Of a DNA stretch of 31,277 nucleotides, positions 23,961 to 30,398 are shown piece after piece. The notes below the pieces were generated by a model that was not told the origin of the DNA, did not search any database, and saw only the letters and a program-made list of their open reading frames with translations. Within the stretch, counting starts at the first letter, position 1; each line of letters begins with the position of its first letter. Source of the DNA: Candidatus Saccharibacteria bacterium UBA6039 (GTDB lineage: Bacteria > Patescibacteriota > Saccharimonadia > Saccharimonadales > Saccharimonadaceae); contig DIZB01000026.1 of assembly GCA_002427805.1 (NCBI GenBank), positions 1,112-32,388 of the forward strand, written 5' to 3'. Made by a program: the position numbers and the translations under genes.

Positions 23961-26900
23961 TTAAGGCTTCTTGGAAGGGAGAGGGCCAGCAACAGGGAGC
24001 GCTGTGCCAGTAGAAATAGCCTGGAGTACTGCTCGCTGACCATTTTTAATTTGTATATTGCCCTGGTCAGCAGCGCCCAGAATACGATCGGCATCAGGTT
24101 TGGATATTTTGCCTGCATTCGCCGCATCAAGAAGAGAGCGCATTGTTTGACTTGCAAATTGCTCGTCCGTAAGAGAACCTACGTGGTCACCACTTGTAAG
24201 CGCAGCCGTATTACCATCTGCGTACATATTGAGACGGTTATCGGCACCCTTAATACCTGCAGCATGAATATGGCGTCGCATCAGGCCGTCAGTTTCGGCA
24301 TTGAGGTTACCAGACGCACGTGCAGCTGAAATTGCATCCTGAGCTTCATCGAGCCCCTGCTCTCCCATATCTCGGAGTGCATCAAAAGATGCACGAGCTC
24401 GCACGTGGTCGCCACTTGAAAGTGATCGCTCGAGTTCTCGACGAGCGACGATGTATGACTCTCTTCCATCGCCTTTGGCACCAGGAGCATAAGCTGCCTG
24501 TCTTGCCATTTTAGCGATCTCGGATGTTGCAGCTGAAACGTCATCGCTGTCTGCTTTATTTGCTGTTGCTTGGGCTGTTCGAGATAACGCTTCATCAGCG
24601 TGTTCGGATGCTTTAGCATACTTACCTACCCTTGGAATCTTATTTAGCCGCAGGCCACGCGCAAGAAGACTTGCAGGCCCACCACTCTCAAGGTCTGATG
24701 CAAACTTTGTGTCGCGATAATTAGCTCTCGCTTGTTTACGTATAGCCATACCGCGGGCAATCGGCGTTGCATTGCCGAATTCTTTTGCTTTTCGCCCGAC
24801 TAGGCCATTTGTTCGTGACTGTAGTTTGCTTGCAATATTGCCAATTGCTGGAATTGCATTGAGGGAGTTCTTGAGTAAAATTGGTGTCGCAAAGAGCGGT
24901 ATGAATAAGGCAGCGAGCCCGAACAATTGCTGAAATGAACTAGCCCCTGAAGATAATATAATGCTTGATGCTAACTTTGATGCACCAAATAATAATGCGA
25001 TCATGGGATAAACAAGTAGCAGTGCAACCATAATTTTCCGCCACTGCTTAAAGTAATTTTCTGTATTAGGCAAAAGCATCGCAAGGAAAGCCAGAGGAGA
25101 AATTGCTACAAGTAATATAATAATGACATTTCTAGCAATCAAGATGAAGACCGTCACGAGGACTGCAAGTACCGCGGCTAATAGAATTGGAACGAGCAGC
25201 CCGACACCTGTATAAATAACGACAATTGCCGCCACTCCAACTGCGCCCGAAACGGCACTACCCGCCAAAATATTACCCGCAATGCTCGTAAATGTATTTC
25301 CGCTATCATCGAGAGAATTCGCCTGTCCAAATACGGGTATGTTACCAAATATTGCAGGCAGACTACCTCCAACGATATTGGAAAGATCAACCACGAGTTG
25401 ACACAAGAAGAAAGATATATTAACGAGTATCGCCACAACAATAAGACGAGGCAATAATTTCTTGACGCCATAATTTGAAATACCAACGCTTGTTAGTTGT
25501 GAGAAGATGATTATCAAGAAGACGATGACAAACCCAACATTCGCGAATGCTCGGATTGCTCCCCATGCACTGTAGGTTCCGCTGCTGGTCGAAATGGTTG
25601 CAACATCGGTCACAAGAAGTCCAGAAATGACGGTATAAATACCATCACTAATACCAGCCATAAAGGTTACGAACGGACAAATAATCCAGCCAACACTTGG
25701 AATCGCACATGATGTTGAATCAGCGGGCCCTGGCGTCGGAGTCAAGGCTGTAAGGTTATTATTAATCGTATCGGGCGTCAAATTTAGTGCTTGGCCATCT
25801 TTGCACGCTTGAAGCAGCGCTACCTTATCTTTGTCGGTGGACCAAATTTTAGCATTTGCTGACGTTGTACAAAAATCAGCTGCGCTTGCATATTGAGCGC
25901 CAAGCGTACAGGCTTGATGGAGCGGCCCAGTGGTATATTTCAAGTCTGTATAACATTGTTGTCCACCTACGATTCCCTGCCCCGCAAAACAGGCAGCGCG
26001 AAGTGCAAGACTATCGGTTGTATCTACCTGTGAACCGTGATCAGCTGAGCCAACGAAGGGCGCAGGATACGCCGTTATACAATAGAGCGTATTACCACTG
26101 CTATGTTGTGAATATCCATTTTGACAGGCACTTATATATGCCGCATTGCCACTATATTTTGTTTCACAAGCTTGACTCGCTACGGCATCGGCGACGTTTG
26201 CGTTGGCATTATCTAAGGCCTGGCCGCAAGTGTCGGTTTCGATACCATTTACGCGTGCATAATCGCCTTGCATAATGTAAACAGGTGACCAGTTGTGTGT
26301 TCTGTCTCCATTTGCGCTATACGTAACAGTTGTTGTAGCACTTGTTTTTAGGTTGTAAAGAGTGTCGGCCGCAGCTCCACCCTTACTAGCAAGCGGTGCT
26401 CCTGTTGTACAGGCAAGAATGAGCGACTTACTGTATAGCTCGTATTTATCGGCATTTGAGAGCGTCGGCTCTTTATCTACCCCCCACCCTGCGATACGGA
26501 GCTGTGTTTTGAATTTAGCGAGCATATTTGAAGGTGCACCAATGTTAAGCCCCTGGGTAGAAGCAGTTTCGTTACATGCGCCACCGTTACTTCGTGTGTA
26601 TCCCATGGCACAAACAACGTCGAGGCCATTGAGTCCAAACTGCTTCAAACCGTTTGTCATAATAAGATTATTACTTTGAGTACAGGTTGTTGTGCCGTCA
26701 TCGGTACCAATATCTGGCAAGCTTTTATTGAGATAGAACCCGTAGATGTCTCCGCCAATACCGTTAAAACTCGTTCCATACACGAGCTGGCCAAGTTTAA
26801 CGTGGTCAATATTTGTGTCTAATCCGAGATCATCATTCGAGATAATAGCCGATGCCATACACGCCACCATGTCTTTATAGTATGCATAAAGAGTGACGCG

Positions 26901-27032
26901 CGCAGTGGCATTTGCGCCATCAGCCACAGCGGCTGATGCAGGAGTTGAGGGGAACAGGCTAAAAGGGATTGCGAGTAGGAGTGCAAGAGGAATGAACGCG
27001 CCGATTAATAGTTTTCGTTTTAGGCCCATCAT
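23961..27032 (-). CDS. VirB6/TrbL-like T4SS membrane protein with large Cys-rich secreted N-terminal region
   Basis: 1023 aa from the ATG at 27032. A signal peptide (about 1-35: KRKLLIGAFIPLALLL to ASA) precedes a secreted region (about 36-440) with some 15 cysteines. It includes a recurring AC-x-x-G motif near residues 303, 348, 375 and 410 (ACQNGY, ACFAGQ, ACTLGA, ACKDGQ). About 440-750 carries seven or so membrane helices with SVGWIICPF, ARNVIIILLVAISPLAF and FKQWRKIMVALLLVYP, the VirB6/TrbL-like core. The last ~260 residues are charged, helical and probably cytoplasmic. A longer start at 27089 is rejected because it falls in a terminator loop. The -10 TATAAG ends 7 nt before the ATG. Confidence 0.8.
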   Translation of the reverse strand: MMGLKRKLLIGAFIPLALLLAIPFSLFPSTPASAAVADGANATARVTLYAYYKDMVACMASAIISNDDLGLDTNIDHVKLGQLVYGTSFNGIGGDIYGFYLNKSLPDIGTDDGTTTCTQSNNLIMTNGLKQFGLNGLDVVCAMGYTRSNGGACNETASTQGLNIGAPSNMLAKFKTQLRIAGWGVDKEPTLSNADKYELYSKSLILACTTGAPLASKGGAAADTLYNLKTSATTTVTYSANGDRTHNWSPVYIMQGDYARVNGIETDTCGQALDNANANVADAVASQACETKYSGNAAYISACQNGYSQHSSGNTLYCITAYPAPFVGSADHGSQVDTTDSLALRAACFAGQGIVGGQQCYTDLKYTTGPLHQACTLGAQYASAADFCTTSANAKIWSTDKDKVALLQACKDGQALNLTPDTINNNLTALTPTPGPADSTSCAIPSVGWIICPFVTFMAGISDGIYTVISGLLVTDVATISTSSGTYSAWGAIRAFANVGFVIVFLIIIFSQLTSVGISNYGVKKLLPRLIVVAILVNISFFLCQLVVDLSNIVGGSLPAIFGNIPVFGQANSLDDSGNTFTSIAGNILAGSAVSGAVGVAAIVVIYTGVGLLVPILLAAVLAVLVTVFILIARNVIIILLVAISPLAFLAMLLPNTENYFKQWRKIMVALLLVYPMIALLFGASKLASSIILSSGASSFQQLFGLAALFIPLFATPILLKNSLNAIPAIGNIASKLQSRTNGLVGRKAKEFGNATPIARGMAIRKQARANYRDTKFASDLESGGPASLLARGLRLNKIPRVGKYAKASEHADEALSRTAQATANKADSDDVSAATSEIAKMARQAAYAPGAKGDGRESYIVARRELERSLSSGDHVRARASFDALRDMGEQGLDEAQDAISAARASGNLNAETDGLMRRHIHAAGIKGADNRLNMYADGNTAALTSGDHVGSLTDEQFASQTMRSLLDAANAGKISKPDADRILGAADQGNIQIKNGQRAVLQAISTGTALPVAGPLPSKKP

Positions 27033-27039
27033 GATGATG

Positions 27040-27045
27040 CTTATA
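27040..27045 (-). promoter_or_regulatory. -10 of VirB6-like gene, leaderless start
   Basis: Minus-strand TATAAG, 7-nt spacer, then ATG ATG at 27032. It supports this start over the upstream in-frame ATG. Confidence 0.5.
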
Positions 27046-27072
27046 TTTAACCATAGATAGGGGGCGCAAACA

Positions 27073-27102
27073 ATAATCGCACCCCTCAAGGAGTGCGATT
27101 AT
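27073..27102 (-). terminator. Stem-loop terminator between the anchored protein and VirB6-like genes
   Basis: 13-bp stem (27102-27090 with 27085-27073, one G-U pair on the minus-strand RNA), loop TTGA, then a weak TGTTTG tail. It lies 21 nt after the stop at 27123. Confidence 0.7.
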
Positions 27103-27122
27103 AATATTGTGTTAACGGATAC

Positions 27123-28058
27123 TTATTCTTGGATCCACATTGCATCAACACCATCTATCTGGCTACCAGGTAGTTCGATATAGACATAGCGCGTTGTCTT
27201 GATGCTACCATCAGGATCACTAGTCTTTATATCCATGTATGGCTGACCGTTACTATCGTGCTGCACTTTTGTGTTTTCCTCATCGACAATTGGCGCTTCG
27301 ACTATAACATTTTTAGAACCCTGTACGCGGCCGCTCATTGTACCAGGGAAGTTTTCAAGGTAACTGTTAAACCCAGCGTAATGACCGGTACTTGTCGCGC
27401 TATTGTCATTGAAAACTGCGTACATAGCAGCTTTTGCGTCGGGGCTTTTGATATCAAGCGATAATGCAAAACGTATTGCGTTCGTGGCAATATTTTCAAC
27501 TTGTGAAGGAGTATTTGCAAGTGATGGTGTTGTAAACTTTTCTGCAGGATTATTGCTGGTAAGTGCATAGTCGCTAGCAAAGTCGATAATGCTCATGTTA
27601 TTACCTTTTCCAGAAGCAAGCTGTGTCCAATATGTTAACTGTTCTTGTTTAGGAAGGCTAAAAAATTCACCATTCGCGATTTTTTTCTCATATGCATCGA
27701 TTTGAGCTTGAGTCATTTCACTTGCTGAAGCTGTCGGTGTAGCACTAGCCTCTGGTGTTGAAGATGCAGCCGGTGTACTACTAGGGTTTGCTTCGGCAGA
27801 ACTCGTCGTTTGGGGCGTTGGAGCCTTGTTCGCAAGATTCTCAGCAACCGCACCAGCACCAGCAAGAAGAGCAACACCAGCAAGACCAGCAACAAGTTTT
27901 TTCCAATGCTTATGAAGAAAGGATTCTGTTTCAGTAGAGTCTGTAGTGGCTACTTCAGCAGGATTTGATTCTGTGTGAGCTGGAAGCAAAAGCTCGCTCG
28001 CGTCAGCAGGCACCTGTGGAGTTTGTTCAATATTTGGGCGGTTGTCGAGGCTTGTCAT
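27123..28058 (-). CDS. Single-span membrane protein with Ser/Thr/Pro linker, unknown function
   Basis: 311 aa, family not recognised. A cytoplasmic N-terminus (about 1-50, acidic) precedes one membrane helix (about 53-70, KLVAGLAGVALLAGAGA), a low-complexity linker (about 75-112, Ser/Thr/Ala/Pro) and an exported domain (about 113-311) without cysteines. Helical segments near 115-150 are followed by a beta-rich end (SKNVIVEAPIV, TRYVYIELPG). VirB8-type proteins have the same topology (short inside, one helix, soluble outside domain), so it might be a scaffold of the adjacent system, but I see no diagnostic motif. A stem-loop terminator follows; the SD AAGGA lies 13 nt before the ATG. Confidence 0.75.
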   Translation of the reverse strand: MTSLDNRPNIEQTPQVPADASELLLPAHTESNPAEVATTDSTETESFLHKHWKKLVAGLAGVALLAGAGAVAENLANKAPTPQTTSSAEANPSSTPAASSTPEASATPTASASEMTQAQIDAYEKKIANGEFFSLPKQEQLTYWTQLASGKGNNMSIIDFASDYALTSNNPAEKFTTPSLANTPSQVENIATNAIRFALSLDIKSPDAKAAMYAVFNDNSATSTGHYAGFNSYLENFPGTMSGRVQGSKNVIVEAPIVDEENTKVQHDSNGQPYMDIKTSDPDGSIKTTRYVYIELPGSQIDGVDAMWIQE

Positions 28059-28108
28059 AGTATGTACTGTTTCCTTTTATGGTTATGTGGATACGTATTA
28101 CTTATTTA

Positions 28109-28136
28109 TGTATATACTTATACACTATATAAGCAA
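28109..28136 (-). promoter_or_regulatory. Promoter of the anchored protein gene
   Basis: Minus-strand TTGCTT (28136-28131), 16-bp spacer, TATACA (28114-28109), giving a leader of roughly 45 nt. The tract has several overlapping TATA-like hexamers, so the exact -10 is uncertain. Confidence 0.45.
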
Positions 28137-28176
28137 AAAATGCAATAGCTTATGGTTATTTTATATGGTATAAGAC

Positions 28177-28205
28177 TTGCAGGTAGGTCCGAATTGTCGT
28201 ATTTT
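28177..28205 (+). promoter_or_regulatory. Promoter of the four-gene pilin operon
   Basis: TTGCAG (28177-28182), 17-bp spacer, TATTTT (28200-28205), ending 9 nt before the ATG at 28215. The leader would be only a few bases, containing GGGAG. Confidence 0.5.
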
Positions 28206-28214
28206 ATAGGGAGT

Positions 28215-28616
28215 ATGAAGATAAAACAAAAAATACAAATGCTCCTCATTGCTATCGCCTCCTTTGTAGGTATATTGGTTCCGACAACTATGGCATATGC
28301 CGCAAACAATAGTTGTGGAGTGGCAACATCAATTATCTCGTGTCCATCCGGAACAGATAGTAAGAGTACTGATACAACGAAGTCACCCATTTGGCAGCTT
28401 CTTATTATAGTTATTAAGATCTTGACTGGTGGTATTGGTGTACTCGCTGTCGCGGGTATTGTATATGGATCCATTCTCTATACCACTGCTGGTGGTAGTG
28501 CAGAGCAGGTGAAGAAAGCTATTGAAGTGTTCCGAAACGTTGTGATCGGTATTGTGGCATACGCACTGATGTTTGCGTTTATGAACTTTATTATTCCAGG
28601 AGGAATCTTCCAATAA
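28215..28616 (+). CDS. T4SS pilin-like protein, paralog 1
   Basis: 133 aa from the ATG at 28215. A signal peptide (MKIKQKIQMLLIAIASFVGI to AYA, about 29 residues) is followed by a short exported segment with two cysteines and then two membrane helices (about 58-80 and 100-122) joined by a loop, ILYTTAGGSAEQVKKAIEVF. This two-helix layout is that of VirB2/TrbC-type and patescibacterial T4SS pilins. An upstream in-frame ATG at 28152 would place the promoter inside the gene and hide the signal peptide, so it is rejected. The stop overlaps the next start by one base. Confidence 0.82.
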   Translation: MKIKQKIQMLLIAIASFVGILVPTTMAYAANNSCGVATSIISCPSGTDSKSTDTTKSPIWQLLIIVIKILTGGIGVLAVAGIVYGSILYTTAGGSAEQVKKAIEVFRNVVIGIVAYALMFAFMNFIIPGGIFQ

Positions 28617-29068
28617 TGAAAACCAAGATCAAGAGTTGGATCTTAGCCGTTGCATTTGCTGCCATTATTGGTGGTGGCGCGTTTGCTGTAGGCCCGGCGA
28701 CACAATTAACTGCCGCTGCGCCAAATTGTAGCGGAGTTGCTGCATTTCTCACCTTTCCTGCGTGGTATAGAGGTCTGGCCGTGCCAAACACAACAGGAGG
28801 ATGTGACATTACACAACCGGACGGTAATAACCTCGGTGGATTCGTGTGGCATATCGTGCTGAATGTGATTGAGATTGGCTTGCAACTAGTAGGCTATGCG
28901 GCATTTGGCTTCATTCTCTTTGCGGGATTTCAATATATGACCTCCGCTGGTGACCCAGCGCAGGCGGTTCGTGCACGTCAAACTATCTTCAACGCAGCTA
29001 TTGGTATATTTGTCTCATTTGCTGCAATTGCGATTGTTAACCTGGTTGTTGGTATAATACCTAAGTAA
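28616..29068 (+). CDS. T4SS pilin-like protein, paralog 2
   Basis: 150 aa. A signal peptide or anchor (about 1-34), an exported segment (about 35-75) with two cysteines and PAWYRGLAVPNTTGGC, then two helices (about 80-102 and 120-145) with the connecting GFQYMTSAGDPAQAVRARQT. The loop (Y-x-TSAGDP, A-Q-A-V) aligns with the other four proteins, but the exported segment is longest here, so it may be a specialised subunit such as a tip or adaptor. The start shares a base with the previous TAA. Confidence 0.82.
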   Translation: MKTKIKSWILAVAFAAIIGGGAFAVGPATQLTAAAPNCSGVAAFLTFPAWYRGLAVPNTTGGCDITQPDGNNLGGFVWHIVLNVIEIGLQLVGYAAFGFILFAGFQYMTSAGDPAQAVRARQTIFNAAIGIFVSFAAIAIVNLVVGIIPK

Positions 29069-29069
29069 T

Positions 29070-29360
29070 ATGAAGATCTTTAGCTTACTGGCCCAAACAC
29101 TCAATGCGACTGACCTTGGTATTCCGAAGGCAGACAGCAACACGGTGCTTCACAACGGATTGAATGTTGCTTATTTTGTGGCGGGTATTACGGCCGTGCT
29201 TGTGATTATCATCGCAGGTTTTACACTTGTCACAGCAGGAAGTGATCCGGGTACAGTCACGAAAGCCAAAAACTCTATACTATATGCGGTTATTGGCCTG
29301 GTGATCGTTATATTAGCGGCAGTCATAACACAGTTTATATTAGGGAGAGCAGCAGCATGA
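29070..29360 (+). CDS. T4SS pilin-like protein, paralog 3 (short, no clear signal peptide)
   Basis: 96 aa, the shortest paralog. Two helices (about 32-52 and 68-92) with the loop TLVTAGSDPGTVTKAKNSIL between them, matching the family pattern GGDxxxVxxAKN. The N-terminus MKIFSLLAQTLNATDLGIPK is short and lacks an obvious signal peptide. It begins 1 nt after the previous stop and overlaps the next gene by 4 nt (ATGA). Confidence 0.82.
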   Translation: MKIFSLLAQTLNATDLGIPKADSNTVLHNGLNVAYFVAGITAVLVIIIAGFTLVTAGSDPGTVTKAKNSILYAVIGLVIVILAAVITQFILGRAAA

Positions 29361-29740
29361 AAATTTTACGAAACCTTATAGCAAGTATCGCAGTTATCGC
29401 AGGTCTGGCCTTTGTGGCAGTTCCAGCAGGTGCAGTGGATGTTTTCTCGGGTGCATGTAGCGGCGCCACCAGTAGCACAGTAGTATGTAAATCTACCACA
29501 ACGGATACGAGTGTTAGTACGGTAATCAAGAACGTCATTAATACGCTTCTCTACCTGCTTGGTGCCGCAGCTGTTATCGTTATCGTGATTGCTGGTATTT
29601 TGTATGTTACGTCCGGTGGTGAGACCGCTGGTGTAACGAGAGCAAAGAATATGCTGCTCTATGCCGTTGTTGGACTTGTTATCGCGCTTCTCGCCTACGC
29701 AATTGTTAACTTTGTGATCTCAAGGTTTATCACTAAGTAA
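29357..29740 (+). CDS. T4SS pilin-like protein, paralog 4
   Basis: 127 aa. A signal peptide (about 1-25, ending VPAGA), a short exported segment with two cysteines (SGACSG, VVCKST), then two helices (about 60-82 and 98-122) around ILYVTSGGETAGVTRAKNML and ending LLAYAIVNFVISRF. It is very close to paralog 5 in the helical part (LLAYAIVNFVI-RF in both), which suggests recent duplication. It is the last gene of the 28215 operon. No terminator is evident before the next promoter. Confidence 0.85.
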   Translation: MKILRNLIASIAVIAGLAFVAVPAGAVDVFSGACSGATSSTVVCKSTTTDTSVSTVIKNVINTLLYLLGAAAVIVIVIAGILYVTSGGETAGVTRAKNMLLYAVVGLVIALLAYAIVNFVISRFITK

Positions 29741-29764
29741 ATAAGGCACTTCTCGAGTTGGGGC

Positions 29765-29793
29765 TTAACAAACCGTGTAACATCTGTTATAAA
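29765..29793 (+). promoter_or_regulatory. Separate promoter for the last pilin gene
   Basis: TTAACA (29765-29770), exact 17-bp spacer, TATAAA (29788-29793), a leader of about 27 nt and a good SD (AAAGGA 29812-29817, 10-nt spacing). It is the best-formed promoter-RBS pair in the pilin cluster. Confidence 0.65.
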
Positions 29794-29827
29794 AGAAGCA
29801 AGTATATAACGAAAGGACTAAAAAGAA

Positions 29828-30217
29828 ATGAAGAAAACACTTAAAACTGCACTCGCTGGCCTCCTGGTTGTGCCTGCCCTCGTGCTTGGAGTCTCACTGA
29901 TTACATCAGTTGCCCCTGCCCACGCTGCGGATACCCTCACTATTGGTGGTGGCGCAAGCGCTGCTGCTGATTCACAACAGCCAAGTAGCCTACCTGACCA
30001 GTTTAAGAACATCGTCAACATTGCACTCTACATTATTGGTGCTGTGGCTGTCTTGATGCTTATTTACGGAGGTATTCGCTACACTATCTCTGGTGGTGAC
30101 ACTGCTGCTGTGACTGCTGCAAAGAATACGATTCTTTACGCGATCATCGGTATTGTTGTTGCGCTCCTTGCGTACGCAATCGTCAACTTCGTTATCGGCC
30201 GCTTCGCCGCTTCATAA
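29828..30217 (+). CDS. T4SS pilin-like protein, paralog 5 (candidate major pilin)
   Basis: 129 aa. A clear signal peptide (about 1-33, ending APAHA), a short exported segment (ADTLTIGGG, Gln/Ser/Ala), then helices at about 58-82 and 98-122. The loop RYTISGGDTAAVTAAKNTIL is followed by YAIIGIVVALLAYAIVNFVI, the cleanest copy of the family pattern. It has no cysteines, unlike paralogs 1, 2 and 4. It is the only pilin gene with its own consensus-like promoter, leader, SD and intrinsic terminator, which suggests separate high expression, as for a major subunit. Confidence 0.88.
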   Translation: MKKTLKTALAGLLVVPALVLGVSLITSVAPAHAADTLTIGGGASAAADSQQPSSLPDQFKNIVNIALYIIGAVAVLMLIYGGIRYTISGGDTAAVTAAKNTILYAIIGIVVALLAYAIVNFVIGRFAAS

Positions 30218-30257
30218 CAAACACGTAACTACAGAGGCATTACATAGAGTGCCATCG

Positions 30258-30290
30258 AAATACTCGGCCGCTTCGCCGAGTATTTTGTTT
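30258..30290 (+). terminator. Intrinsic terminator after the pilin genes
   Basis: 11-bp perfect stem (30258-30268 with 30275-30285), loop CGCTTC, then TTGTTT-rich tail. The 15-nt sequence in its apex (30264-30278) is identical to 30195-30209 at the end of the coding region. Confidence 0.88.
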
Positions 30291-30340
30291 ATTGGGATAG
30301 GCACCATTGTGGGTTTTAAAAACTTAAAATAATCTGGACA

Positions 30341-30353
30341 AAGGTCGGACCTT
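30341..30353. repeat. Second GGTCGGACC palindrome
   Basis: AAGGTCGGACCTT, a 13-nt palindrome around a central G, in the gap before the folC-like gene. It shares the GGTCGGACC core with the hairpin at 7869-7916, without the long flanking arms. Confidence 0.5.
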
Positions 30354-30398
30354 CACAGGCTCGATTGAATGCTTTGTATTGCACTATTTACTCAGAAA

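Noticed and set aside
27033..27089. Longer VirB6-like start at 27089
   Set aside because: The ATG sits in the loop of a terminator hairpin, and the extension would precede and mask a normal signal peptide.
28152..28214. Longer start for the first pilin
   Set aside because: It would include the promoter and bury the signal peptide; the ATG at 28215 matches the other paralogs.
15204..30217. Integrated conjugative element
   Set aside because: No integrase, relaxase, coupling protein, tRNA target or flanking direct repeats were seen; the right boundary cannot be tested fully because the window ends soon after.
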